A DNA stretch of 64,000 nt from Bacteroidetes bacterium UKL13-3 (GTDB lineage Bacteria; Bacteroidota; Bacteroidia; UKL13-3): assembly GCA_001602415.1 (NCBI GenBank), contig CP012155.1:1612001-1676000 (forward strand), in the 5' to 3' direction. This document shows positions 43,883 through 52,506 of this stretch, one piece after another. A program made the translations under genes and the position numbers. Numbering within the stretch: the stretch's first letter is position 1; the number at the start of each line of letters is the position of its first letter. The notes under the pieces were generated by a model. That model was given only the letters and a program-made list of their open reading frames with translations. It had not been told where the DNA came from and searched no databases.

Positions 43883-43937
43883 AACGCAATAATGTTGCGT
43901 TTTTAAATGTAATAATTATATTTGCAGCATTGTTGCA
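43883..43937. promoter_or_regulatory. Divergent promoter with two metalloregulator operators
   Basis: Operator 1 is AACGCAATAATGTTGCGTT (43883-43901), a perfect 7-5-7 palindrome. Operator 2 is TGCAGCATTGTTGCA (43923-43937), whose reverse strand GCAACAATGCTGC matches operator 1 GCAATAATGTTGC at 11 of 13 positions. Between and overlapping them is a plus-strand promoter: TTG (43895-43897), 19 nt, then a perfect -7 box TATATTTG (43917-43924). Both operators cover promoter elements, which fits repression. Confidence 0.7.
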
Positions 43938-44073
43938 TTAAGCTAATTATTCTTTAATGATATATTATAAAAAACAAAAAAGACTTTAACTAATAGAATG
44001 CGTTGGTCAATCTCACGCTTAAAAGTAAATCAGTATTGCATTCAATATTAAAACTTTAATCAAATAAAAAAAA

Positions 44074-45267
44074 ATGAAAAAATTATTTTACTTTATGGTT
44101 ATTGCTGTTTCAATTACAGCTTGTAAAAAGGATGATGAACAAACAGAGCCTCAAGCTTTATTAAAAGAATATAGGTTTCTTAGGATGATAGTTTCTGATG
44201 AGCAAACGAATCAAATCACTTACCTTAACTTATATGACGATACCAAAATTAACTTTGAGACAAAATTTCCTAAATCGGCTGTTTACACCTCTGGATCAGG
44301 AAGATTTGCCGCCATTGCACATACAAATAATAATTTAGCAGAAACGTTTGACTCAGGCTTAGAATTTCACGGTAACCATGTAGATACGAAAGGTACTCCA
44401 AAATTTGGATTGATGGTAAGTGAATCTCTTAAGCCCACCCATTTTAAAGCAAAAAATAATGAACTTTTATTCTTTAATGATGGGGATGCATCACTTTCGT
44501 ATGGTTCAGAATCAAGCATTCACACACAAGCTAAAATGACAACTATTAATACTGGGTTAATTGCTCATCATGGAGCTATGGCACATTTTTCGAATGGAAC
44601 TTATGCAGTTACATCAAAAGATAATTCAGTTAAGGGGCCACTTCCTGAAAGAGTAATTATAATTGATAAAACAGGCAAAGAATTACATAAATCAACAATT
44701 GCAACCACTGGTATTCATGGTAGTGCCACCGATGGGGAAAATGCTCTTTTTGGATCTGCTAGTGGGATTTTAGTTATTTCGTCTGCTGGAGCCCAACGAT
44801 TAATTCCTTATCCAAATGATTTTGGTACCGCTTGGTTTGGCACTATATTAGAAACTTCTATAGGCAATAAATTCATCGGTTATACTGCTGCTAAAGGAGC
44901 TTATTTGATCGATATTTCTGCAAATACTATATCCCCATTGATGGTGAATACCGATATCATGCAGATTAAAACCAGTTACGATTTATCAAAACTTGGTGTT
45001 TTATTACATTCAGGTTTAATGAAAATTATTGATTTAAGAACAAATAAAACTGATTTTGAACAAAACATTACAGAGGCAACAGATAAATCATCAACTCAAA
45101 AACCACAAATGGTGATGAGCAATAGGTATATCTATATAGCTTTACCTAAATCGGGTGAAATTCAAAAAACACGAATTGCTCAGCCTAGTACAGCTACTAA
45201 AATAAAAGTAAGTGCAAATCCCTATCGCATAGCAATTATAGGACACGAATCTGACGAATCTCATTAA
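44074..45267 (+). CDS. Beta-propeller lipoprotein, AztD-like zinc chaperone candidate
   Basis: A 397-residue lipoprotein (signal with lipobox ITAC, Cys about 17). The rest is a repetitive all-beta sequence consistent with a seven- or eight-bladed propeller, for example SGRFAAIAHTNNN, HHGAMAHFSNGTYAV and IHGSATDGENALFGSASG. His and Asp residues in blade loops (LEFHGNHVD, AHHGAMAHF) could bind metal. This layout resembles AztD, a periplasmic zinc chaperone, but identity is by pattern only. The gene lies downstream of the two-operator promoter and 111 nt upstream of the CobW GTPase, forming a zinc-starvation-type operon. Confidence 0.6.
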   Translation: MKKLFYFMVIAVSITACKKDDEQTEPQALLKEYRFLRMIVSDEQTNQITYLNLYDDTKINFETKFPKSAVYTSGSGRFAAIAHTNNNLAETFDSGLEFHGNHVDTKGTPKFGLMVSESLKPTHFKAKNNELLFFNDGDASLSYGSESSIHTQAKMTTINTGLIAHHGAMAHFSNGTYAVTSKDNSVKGPLPERVIIIDKTGKELHKSTIATTGIHGSATDGENALFGSASGILVISSAGAQRLIPYPNDFGTAWFGTILETSIGNKFIGYTAAKGAYLIDISANTISPLMVNTDIMQIKTSYDLSKLGVLLHSGLMKIIDLRTNKTDFEQNITEATDKSSTQKPQMVMSNRYIYIALPKSGEIQKTRIAQPSTATKIKVSANPYRIAIIGHESDESH

Positions 45268-45378
45268 GTTGTTTTGCTAATAATTAATCTGTGTTGTTCA
45301 GATAATACTCAATATTAAAGTTTTTTTTAACTGTAATTTTTCATTAAACCCTATTTCACTGCTTAAACATTTTATGTT

Positions 45379-46593
45379 ATGCAAAATTACTTAATAAAAA
45401 AAATACCAGTAACAGTATTAAGCGGTTTCTTGGGAGCAGGAAAAACAACTTTGCTCAACCACATTTTGCATAACAAAGACGGCTTAAAAGTAGCCGTAAT
45501 TGTAAACGATATGAGTGAAGTAAATGTAGATGCAAGACTTGTGAATGAGCAAAATGTGCTATCACGAACCGAAGAAAAATTAGTGGAAATGAGCAACGGT
45601 TGTATCTGTTGCACTCTTCGGGAAGACTTGATGATAGAAGTGGAGAAATTGGCTAATGAAGGACGATTTGATTACTTGCTTATTGAAAGCACAGGCATTA
45701 GCGAACCAGTTCCTGTAGCCCAAACATTTAGTTTTGTGGACGAAGAAAAAGGAATTGACCTTTCAAAATTTAGCTATATTGACACAATGGTTACAGTGGT
45801 GGACTGCTTCAATTTCTTCAACGACTTTGGAACAAACGAATTGTTGATTGACCGAAAACTAACCGATATGGAAGGCGATTATAGAACCATTGTAAACCTA
45901 TTGACCGACCAAATAGAATTTGCCAATGTTATCATTCTAAACAAAACGGATTTAGTGGACGATAAAACGGTAGGACTTTTGAAAGCATCAATTCAAAAAC
46001 TAAATCCGGGTGCAAAAATTATTTCTTCAAATTTCAGTAAAGTAGCACCAAACGAAATTTTAAACACCAAACTTTTTGACTTTGAAGAGGCGCAATCTTC
46101 GGCAGGTTGGCAAAAGGAACTAGAAGGTGGAACACATACACCCGAAACAGAAGAATACGGAATTTCATCTTTCGTATTTAGAAGCCAAAAACCTTTTCAC
46201 CCAGAACGATTTTGGAAATACATCAATGAAGAATATCCAAGTGGAATTATTAGAGCCAAAGGACTTTTTTGGTTAGCATCAAGACCAGACGATGCAATAA
46301 ATTTTAGCCAAGCAGGTGGTTCATCACGTCTTGAAAAAGCAGGCGTTTGGTGGGCAAGTATGACTTTTAATGAGCGATTAAAATACCAATCGTTTGCCGA
46401 CAACCGAGAATATATTGAAAGTAAATGGAGTAAGCAATGGGGTGATAGAATGAACGAGTTGGTATTTATTGGACAAGACATTGAAAAAGAAAAAATGATA
46501 GCTGACCTTGAAAAATGTTTGTTGCAGGACAGCGAACAAATACAATTTGAAAGTAAAAAGGCATTTGCCGACCCCTTCCCGAAAGACATTTAA
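45379..46593 (+). CDS. CobW/COG0523-family GTPase metallochaperone
   Basis: A 404-residue GTPase. The P-loop is [15 protein letters not shown], the metal site is GCICC (CxCC), ESTGISEP is the switch region, and NKTDLV gives guanine specificity. The C-terminal CobW domain (about 265-375) includes [19 protein letters not shown] and the SRPDD segment. COG0523 proteins such as ZigA, YciC and ZNG1 deliver Zn to client enzymes when zinc is scarce. Their presence in a Fur/Zur-controlled unit is typical. It is followed 23 nt later by hairpin P4 and the cassette end. Confidence 0.9.
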   Translation: MQNYLIKKIPVTVLSGFLGAGKTTLLNHILHNKDGLKVAVIVNDMSEVNVDARLVNEQNVLSRTEEKLVEMSNGCICCTLREDLMIEVEKLANEGRFDYLLIESTGISEPVPVAQTFSFVDEEKGIDLSKFSYIDTMVTVVDCFNFFNDFGTNELLIDRKLTDMEGDYRTIVNLLTDQIEFANVIILNKTDLVDDKTVGLLKASIQKLNPGAKIISSNFSKVAPNEILNTKLFDFEEAQSSAGWQKELEGGTHTPETEEYGISSFVFRSQKPFHPERFWKYINEEYPSGIIRAKGLFWLASRPDDAINFSQAGGSSRLEKAGVWWASMTFNERLKYQSFADNREYIESKWSKQWGDRMNELVFIGQDIEKEKMIADLEKCLLQDSEQIQFESKKAFADPFPKDI

Positions 46594-46616
46594 CTTGAAA
46601 ATGTGCCACCGCTTTT

Positions 46617-46677
46617 GGTGGCACATTTGCTTTTTTGCAAACGCAAAAAGCCAAACAAAAAAAGCAAAAGAGCCACC
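46617..46677 (+). repeat. Covarying hairpin P4
   Basis: Outer stem GGTGG / CCACC, arms CACATTT (46622-46628) and AAAAGAG (46666-46672), inner stem GCTTTTTT / AAAAAAGC. GTGCCACC at 46603-46610 can alternatively pair with GGTGGCAC, so two exclusive hairpins are possible. Confidence 0.65.
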
Positions 46678-46726
46678 AAGCCAACGCACTGGGACAACAG
46701 TGGACAAGAAACAACGAAGGCATAAC

Positions 46727-47524
46727 AAATAGCGCTTAAACGAAGTGTACCCACTTCGATTTAAGCGTGTGTTGACTGAAGCGTGACGTTTTTTTTCGCG
46801 AGTTATGTGTTTTGAATGTTTGGGATTATTTTTGGCTGCTTGGTGGGTGTATTTTTAGTTGGTGCAGCTTTACTTTTTTAGCGCTTTAATGCGCTTTTTT
46901 GTGCTTTTTGTTTTGCAGGCTGGTAACTTTTGTGTGTTGTTTTAGGTTTTGGGCAATGCGCGGCCTAGTTGCCTGTTTTAGGCAATTAAGGTTATGCAAT
47001 ATTTAACGCTTGCTGGCGGGCTTGGTGTAGCAATGCCAATGGTGGTGCTTTAAACAATTGTTTGCACTCTTGCTTTGATAATACTACTGGTAAGGTTTGG
47101 TTTTTTTTGATACTGGGTAGTTTAATGGCTGCATCTTCCATACCAAATATTCTGAACCAAAAACGTAATGCAAAAACTGCATGCTTAAAGTAGCTGATGG
47201 ATTTTCCTTCTACCTCGGTGCTTCTGTAAAAATAAGCGTTTAACTCATCAATACTTATGTGATGAGGCAACCTATTAAAGTGCAAGGCTACGTAAGCCAA
47301 CGAGCGACCATAGTTGGTTAACAATCCTTTGCTTAATTGTTTTACCATTACCTGCTCTAAAAAATAATCGTAAGCTTGGCTAAAGCCTATTACCGATAAC
47401 TTTGCTTGATGTACAATTGTTGATGTTGTGTTTTTTTTAATGTCATAACTTTATTGTTTTGATTTTATTTCTTACAAAGTTTATCCTATTTTGCAATGAA
47501 ATGCTACCGCAGGTTTAGTTCAAC
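46727..47524 (-). mobile_element. IS91-like element, copy B, heavily deleted
   Basis: Both ends match copy A, inserted directly after GGCATAAC. The interior from the transposase C-terminus to the recombinase N-terminus is deleted at a short shared GGC/TGC junction (about 47047), leaving only 118 codons of fused frame. The right end TTTAGTTCAAC abuts an attC-like arm. Confidence 0.8.
46992..47348 (-). pseudogene. Recombinase N-terminus fused to the last residues of the IS91 transposase
   Basis: A 118-residue open frame in which KQECKQLFKA is joined to PPLALLHQARQQALNIA. It keeps the same N-terminal 100 residues as the frame in copy A and only the last 17 of the transposase, so no catalytic residue survives. 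Confidence 0.8.
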
Positions 47525-47652
47525 ACGGGTTTGGCAAAAGTGGCGGTTCAGTGCTCAGCAGACATATTTGTGGTAAATCAAATTTTGGTTCTCCGCATCA
47601 ACATTTGTGGTAAAAATCGCCACCTTCGCCAAGGCCAAAAACGTTATGGCTA
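47525..47652 (+). other. attC-like site 5, right part
   Basis: TTGGC-AAAA-GTGGCG (47531-47545) pairs with CGCCAC-CTTC-GCCAA (47617-47631), with A.C mismatches at two positions. It ends AAAAACGTTATGGCTA. GTTATGGCTA (47643-47652) is the exact reverse complement of TAGCCATAAC at 49586-49595. Its left core GGCATAAC (46719) is separated from it by IS91-like copy B. Confidence 0.65.
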
Positions 47653-47702
47653 ATTGTATATAGACGGCAGAATTGAATAACATAGATAAACAATAAAAAA
47701 TA

Positions 47703-47915
47703 ATGTTACTCGCTAAACGAATAAAGGCAATAAGGAAGATGAAAAAAATATCGCAAGCTGATGTAGCTGACAAGTGTGATATAAGCACTTCTGCATACGG
47801 ACAAATAGAAAGAAGAGCAGGTAAATGTACTTTTGAAACATTACATAAAATTGCGAATGCTCTTGGAGTAAGTGTTTCTTATTTAGTTGATATTGATAAT
47901 GAGATAAAATGCTGA
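47703..47915 (+). CDS. XRE-family helix-turn-helix regulator
   Basis: A 70-residue protein that is essentially one Cro/C1-type helix-turn-helix: RIKAIRKMKKISQADVADKC, then STSAYGQIERRAGKCTFETL and ALGVSVSYLVDID. It should bind DNA as a dimer and probably controls this small cassette. It is the first of three genes between complementary ends GTTATGGCTA and TAGCCATAAC. The following lipoprotein gene begins 79 nt downstream. Confidence 0.88.
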   Translation: MLLAKRIKAIRKMKKISQADVADKCDISTSAYGQIERRAGKCTFETLHKIANALGVSVSYLVDIDNEIKC

Positions 47916-47994
47916 TTGAGAATGCAAGTTATAACTTGTTTTTTGTAACTCTGTTAACATTTTATTTTGTATAAAAATCTAATTAACAAATCAA

Positions 47995-48897
47995 ATGAAG
48001 CTAAAATATTCAATTCATCTCGTCATCTTAACTATTTCCACTTGCATCATTAATTCTTGCAAAAAAGAAAATAATCACCAAGAAACTCCATTCGTAAAAA
48101 CTTTAAAAGAAGAGTTCAATAATAACTTTCAAACCTATTCCGAATCTGACTGTCAAGCCATTATTTACTCTGACGCTGGAAATTTCCACAATACAGGTCT
48201 TGATTTTTACAGTCAAGACTTCTCAGATAATATTCTACACCAGATTAATTATATAAACAATAGAGAGGAAAATTTACAGTACACCAAGGCAAGATTAGTG
48301 GCTTTTTTCAACTCACCATTAATGCATCGTGACTACACTATTTTGACAAATGAAATGTTAGACTCAATCATTAATAACTCTCTGGAAATAGATGAAGATA
48401 TTATTTATAACAATAGCTATTTTTCAGTTAAACAGAATGAGTATCTCCAGATGGTCGAAAACGTTTTGTCTAATGAAAATAATATTTCATATGATGGCGA
48501 GAAGTTTTCTAATCAGAATATGATAATTAATCTCAATATTATAGAAAATAAAATTTTAAATGATGACTCTTTTAGTGCATGTCAAAAACTAGTTATTTTA
48601 GTTCCTATTTCTGTCGCAAAGTCAAGTTCAATGTATTGGATAGAAGTTGTAAATAAAGATAATACCATAGGCAAAAACTGGTTTAAAAAATCATGGAATA
48701 AGGTCAAGAACTATTTTAAACCTAATCCAAATAATCCAATAAATAACACTAGGATTGTGCGAGTAATTTCCATGGATTATTTAGGAGCATTGAATGGTGC
48801 TGTGATAGGTACTTACTTTGCCGGGCCAAAAGGAACACTAATTGGTGGTATAGTCGGAGGAATTGGCCGTTCAGCATGGACAGTTATTAGTGATTAG
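47995..48897 (+). CDS. Hypothetical lipoprotein with C-terminal glycine-zipper segment
   Basis: A 300-residue lipoprotein (hydrophobic signal ending INSC, lipobox Cys about 21). Most of the chain is helical and rich in Asn and Ile, with no known domain. The last 45 residues are quite different: GALNGAVIGTYFAGPKG and TLIGGIVGGIGRSAW form a glycine-zipper membrane segment like those of pore-forming peptides and some secretion-system proteins. A toxin or surface antagonist is conceivable, but nothing else supports it. Composition is clearly AT-rich. It is the middle gene of the XRE cassette. Confidence 0.65.
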   Translation: MKLKYSIHLVILTISTCIINSCKKENNHQETPFVKTLKEEFNNNFQTYSESDCQAIIYSDAGNFHNTGLDFYSQDFSDNILHQINYINNREENLQYTKARLVAFFNSPLMHRDYTILTNEMLDSIINNSLEIDEDIIYNNSYFSVKQNEYLQMVENVLSNENNISYDGEKFSNQNMIINLNIIENKILNDDSFSACQKLVILVPISVAKSSSMYWIEVVNKDNTIGKNWFKKSWNKVKNYFKPNPNNPINNTRIVRVISMDYLGALNGAVIGTYFAGPKGTLIGGIVGGIGRSAWTVISD

Positions 48898-48955
48898 TTT
48901 GTAAGAACTAACACTCAATGAAATATGATTTTTTTTTAATTCCACTTATTCTAAA

Positions 48956-49555
48956 ATGAAATTAAATATTCTTGCATTATTCATAGTATTATTTGTAAAA
49001 AATGTCGCATGCCAATCAAACCATTGCTTATCAATAGGCTTTAATGAGACCGTAAGTTTGAACAGACAATATTCTTTTTTCAACCTATTTAATGAACGAC
49101 CATCAAACAATCTTTCACTGTTTAGTTTAGGTTATATTTTCAACAACAATAGAAGTTTTATTAATGCAAATATTAACAGCACTTTGTCCAGTGAAGACCA
49201 GTATAGTCAGAACAGTGTCAATATTAAATATGGCTACTCCATATATAATAAAGAAAGAAATGAAATTAATTTACATTTGATACCAACTATTGGCACTGGC
49301 TATTCATCAGATTATGTTAAAGGTAAAGGCCTAAATAATAATTTTGTAGCGATAAGTACAAATATGTTCATATATAGATATGGTATGGATGCTATTTTCG
49401 TAAATAAAAACGGAATTTTTGCAATTGTCGGTATATATCATGCCTATAGTAACGTAACAAATTGGAGGAATACAGAAACCAATAAAAAGCTAGATGGATC
49501 TTATCGGTTAAACAAATTAGAAATTGAGTTTGGACTTGGGTTTCGCTTTAAATGA
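48956..49555 (+). CDS. Hypothetical exported beta-barrel-like protein
   Basis: A 199-residue protein with a short signal peptide (LALFIVLFVKNVACQ). The remainder is Tyr- and Asn-rich with alternating hydrophobicity (NINSTLSSEDQYSQ, SVNIKYGYSIYN), ending in FGLGFRFK with a Phe near the end, as in small outer membrane barrels. No family was recognised. It is the last gene of the XRE cassette, with its stop 30 nt before the cassette end TAGCCATAAC. It may act with the preceding lipoprotein. Confidence 0.6.
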   Translation: MKLNILALFIVLFVKNVACQSNHCLSIGFNETVSLNRQYSFFNLFNERPSNNLSLFSLGYIFNNNRSFINANINSTLSSEDQYSQNSVNIKYGYSIYNKERNEINLHLIPTIGTGYSSDYVKGKGLNNNFVAISTNMFIYRYGMDAIFVNKNGIFAIVGIYHAYSNVTNWRNTETNKKLDGSYRLNKLEIEFGLGFRFK

Positions 49556-49595
49556 TCGCTCAATATTTAAATCGTAAATAACAACTAGCCATAAC

Positions 49596-49920
49596 AAATA
49601 GCGCTTAAACGAAGTGTACCCACTTCGATTTAAGCGTGTGTTGACTGAAGCGTGACGGTTTTTTTTGCGAGTTATGTGTTTTGAATGTTTGGGATTATTT
49701 TTGGCTGCTTGGTGGGTGTATTTTTAGTTGGTGCAGCTTTACTTTTTTAGCGCTTTAATGCGCTTTTTTTGTGCTTTTTGTTTTGCAGGCTGGTAACTTT
49801 TGTGTGTTGTTTTAGGTTTTGGGCAATGCGCGGCCTAGTTGCCTGTTTTAGGCAATTAAGGTTATGCAATATTTAACGCTTGCTGGCGGGCTTGGTGTAG
49901 CAATGCCAATGGTGGTGCAT
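49596..49920 (-). mobile_element. IS91-like element, copy D, origin-end fragment
   Basis: About 325 bp nearly identical to the left end of copies A and B, inserted directly after TAGCCATAAC and interrupted at GGTGGTGCAT by an IS3-like end. A further piece of the same transposase region is at 50215-50294. Confidence 0.8.
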
Positions 49921-49921
49921 T

Positions 49922-50026
49922 TGTAGGCATCCCCAAAAATAGTACGATTTAAAAGTAGAAAATAATTCTAACTTTAAATTGTAAAATATGAAAAAGAGTA
50001 AATTCAGTCCAACACAAATTGCTGGC
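49922..50026 (+). mobile_element. IS3-family remnant: left end and orfA start
   Basis: TGTAGGCATCCCC terminal sequence followed by ATG at 49988 encoding MKKSKFSPTQIAGI, the usual N-terminus of an IS3-family orfA helix-turn-helix protein, then an abrupt break into REP-containing sequence. Confidence 0.65.
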
Positions 50027-50037
50027 ATTCCCCCATG

Positions 50038-50326
50038 TTCGCGCTAACGTCCCGTTAGTGCGAAAGAAGAATTCCCCATGCTAATCCTATCTTAACTGTT
50101 TTAAATAACCTCACAATTATGCCTCATTTGGTGTGTGCTGCGCTTAAGCATTCCGATGCATTCAACGTTTGCCGTTCTGAATTCACACTAACAAGATGTT
50201 AGCGTGAACGGGGGATTTTTCTATGTCTATTCCATGCTTTTGCAACAGCATTTGTTGCCACGTTATTAATGCTTGTTGTCGTTTGGGTATTATATCCTGT
50301 TCGCGCTAACGTCACGTTAGTGCGAA
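50038..50326. repeat. Three REP palindromes and an IS91 fragment upstream of the RAYT gene
   Basis: REP-like imperfect palindromes with arms TTCGCGCTAACG / CGTTAGTGCGAA lie at 50038-50064 and 50300-50326. A variant (TTCACACTAAC / GTTAGCGTGAA) is at 50182-50208. Between the last two, 50215-50294 is a fragment of the IS91-like transposase region (matching about 41164-41254). No intact gene is present in 49556-50431. Confidence 0.75.
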
Positions 50327-50431
50327 TTTAGAACGACAAAACTTCTCTATACATTAATTCTCAAACGGACCACTTCAATAACATGGATTTATAATGTATG
50401 AATAGTTAAGCTAAAAAATTATATTAGCTTC

Positions 50432-50965
50432 ATGTCCGAATACCTTAAAACCCAAGAAGGAAAAACCTATTTTATTACGTTTACCGTTGTTGATTGGATT
50501 GATGTTTTTACCCGTGACTGTTACGTAAACATTTTATTGGAAAGCATTCGGTATTGTCAACAGAAGAAAGGGTTGTTGCTTTATACCTATTGCATACTAC
50601 CAAGCCATATTCACATGATAGCTGGATCTGATGAAGGAACGTTGGGCGAACTATTGAGGGACTTAAAAGGATTTACCGCACGGAAAATCTTAACGGAAAT
50701 AAAGGAAAATCCCCATGAGAGCAGACGCGAATGGTTATTGGAAGCATTCAAAAAAGCAGGGTCATTATCGAGTCAAAAGCAAGCGTATCAGTTTTGGCAA
50801 CACAGTAATCATCCAGAAGAATTATATTCCGTCAAATTCATCTATCAAAAAGAGTTATATATATTGATGAATCCTGTTGAAATGGGATTAGTGAGCCGCC
50901 CGGAACATTATCTGCTCAGTTCAGCATCTGAAGAGAGTCCTTTAAAAGTTTTACCGTTGAAGTAA
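50432..50965 (+). CDS. REP-associated tyrosine transposase (RAYT, Y1 HUH family)
   Basis: A 177-residue protein. YFITFTVVDWIDVFT opens the domain, LPSHIHMIAGS holds the HUH metal-binding pair (His-x-His), and the conserved Tyr/Gln region follows in YQFWQHSNHPEELYS. This is the single-domain Y1 transposase family (TnpA_REP) that mobilises or maintains REP palindromes. REPs of matching sequence flank it on both sides (50300-50326 and the six copies to 51415). The last codons (EESPLKVLPLK) are part of an 81-bp unit that is tandemly repeated downstream. Confidence 0.9.
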   Translation: MSEYLKTQEGKTYFITFTVVDWIDVFTRDCYVNILLESIRYCQQKKGLLLYTYCILPSHIHMIAGSDEGTLGELLRDLKGFTARKILTEIKENPHESRREWLLEAFKKAGSLSSQKQAYQFWQHSNHPEELYSVKFIYQKELYILMNPVEMGLVSRPEHYLLSSASEESPLKVLPLK

Positions 50966-51415
50966 CCAATTGGAATGCTAAATCGCACTAACGTGACGTT
51001 AGCGCGAACTGAAGAGAGTCCTTTAAAAGTTTTACCGTTGAAGTAACCAATTGGAATGCTAAATCGCACTAACGTGACGTTAGCGCGAACTGAAGAGAGT
51101 CCTTTAAAAGTTTTACCGTTGAAGTAACCAATTGGAATGCTAAATCGCACTAACGTGACGTTAGCGCGAACTGAAGAGAGTCCTTTAAAAGTTTTACCGT
51201 TGAAGTAACCAATTGGAATGCTAAATCGCACTAACGTGACGTTAGCGCGAACTGAGGAGAGTCCTTTAAAAGTTTTACCGTTGAAGTAACCAATTGGAAT
51301 GCTAAATCGCACTAAAGTGACGTTAGCGCGAACTGAGGAGAGTCCTTTAAAAGTTTTACCGTTGAAGTAACCAATTGGAATGCTAAATCGCACTAACGTG
51401 ACGTTAGCGCGAACT
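50930..51415. repeat. Six tandem copies of an 81-bp unit: RAYT 3' end plus REP
   Basis: Units start at 50930, 51011, 51092, 51173, 51254 and 51335. Each has the last codons of the transposase (GAAGAGAGTCC onward), a short linker, and a REP (CGCACTAACG / CGTTAGCGCG). Units 5 and 6 carry GAGGAGAG instead of GAAGAGAG, and unit 5 has one base change in the REP. Because 81 is divisible by 3, long open frames cross the block on both strands. These are not genes. 51416-51543 shows nothing. Confidence 0.95.
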
Positions 51416-51543
51416 GATAACAGTTAATTGGATTTCACCCATTGATAAGCAGGAAAGCCTTTCCTAACAGGGTTTCCCAATAGTTTTCTTGGTAGAATAA
51501 AGCATCAACAATAAAAGTTGTGACTGCGTTCCCATTCAATTTT

Positions 51544-52482
51544 TTACATAGCAGCAATCATCATTTCGTTGCTCTTAAGTTGAGTGGTTTGCAAGAGTGG
51601 TGAAATAATATGTTTAATCTCCTTGGTTAGCGCATCAATAAGCCTCGATTTGGCATACGGCCTGTGGTACACCATACTGATTTCGCGAACAGGGTATGGA
51701 GCTTCAAAATTGCGAACATTCTTTTTTCTATTAGCCGGTAAATCTTTGTAATACAATTCAGGAATGAGCGTTAATCCTTGCATCGAATCAACGATGTTTA
51801 ACAAGCTATCAAACGTGCTCGGACTAAAATGCAAATTGGCATTGAGTTGCTTGGAATGAAGTGAACACACATTGATAATTTGATCGGTGAGGCAATTTCC
51901 GGGTTCCAATAGCCAAACCTTTTCGTTTACCAAGTCTTTCGGACTTTCATATTGGGTATTGCGCTGTTTTATTTGTCCGTACACCATTAACTTTTCGTAG
52001 TATAAAATTTCTTCTTCAAGTTCCTTGGTTGGCAATGGTGTTGATAAGATGCCTACATCTAACTCTCCACGTTTTAATTGCGCAACAATATTGTTGGTTG
52101 TAATTTCATGAATAGATAGTTTAAGATGAGGATGTTTTTTGAGCAATTGGGGTAAAATGCGGTATAATAGGTTTCCGGCTACTGTTGGTATTACGCCAAC
52201 TCGAAGCTCGCCTTCTATTTTACCACTTAGTTGTGACGACAAACCTTTGAGCGTATGGCTGTGGTAAAGCACTTTCTTTGCTTCTTCAATAACACTTTTA
52301 CCCAAATCGGTGGTGATGATGGGATTTGTTTTTCGGTCGAAAATCACCAGATTCAATTCCTCCTCTAGTTTTTTTACCATGGTGCTCAAAGTGGCTTGGG
52401 TGATAAAACAGGTTTCGGCTGCTCGGCTAAAACTCTTGTATTTATCTACTGCAACAATGTATTCAAGTTGTTGTAAGTTCAT
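51544..52482 (-). CDS. oxyR: OxyR-type LysR-family peroxide sensor
   Basis: A 312-residue LysR-type regulator with an N-terminal winged helix (MNLQQLEYIVAVDKYKSFSR, then AAETCFITQATLSTMVKKLE) and a periplasmic-binding-like effector domain. The redox switch is visible as GNCLTDQIINVC. Two Cys nine positions apart with a C-L-x-D-Q pattern correspond to Cys199 and Cys208 of E. coli OxyR. Peroxide forms the disulfide and activates transcription. It is divergent from katG, its classical target, across a 117-bp intergenic region containing a palindrome. Confidence 0.9.
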   Translation of the reverse strand: MNLQQLEYIVAVDKYKSFSRAAETCFITQATLSTMVKKLEEELNLVIFDRKTNPIITTDLGKSVIEEAKKVLYHSHTLKGLSSQLSGKIEGELRVGVIPTVAGNLLYRILPQLLKKHPHLKLSIHEITTNNIVAQLKRGELDVGILSTPLPTKELEEEILYYEKLMVYGQIKQRNTQYESPKDLVNEKVWLLEPGNCLTDQIINVCSLHSKQLNANLHFSPSTFDSLLNIVDSMQGLTLIPELYYKDLPANRKKNVRNFEAPYPVREISMVYHRPYAKSRLIDALTKEIKHIISPLLQTTQLKSNEMMIAAM

Positions 52483-52489
52483 TTTGTGT

Positions 52490-52506
52490 TATTGATATTG
52501 TCAATA
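52490..52506. promoter_or_regulatory. Palindrome between oxyR and katG, candidate OxyR site
   Basis: TATTGATATTGTCAATA is a perfect 6-5-6 palindrome 7 nt upstream of the oxyR start. A half-site (TTTGTCAATA) follows about 25 nt nearer katG. The position suits autoregulation and katG activation. Binding is inferred. Confidence 0.45.

Noticed and set aside
50908-51393. A 161-codon minus-strand frame with a 27-residue perfect repeat
   Set aside because: Explained by the 81-bp tandem unit containing the RAYT 3' end and REP.
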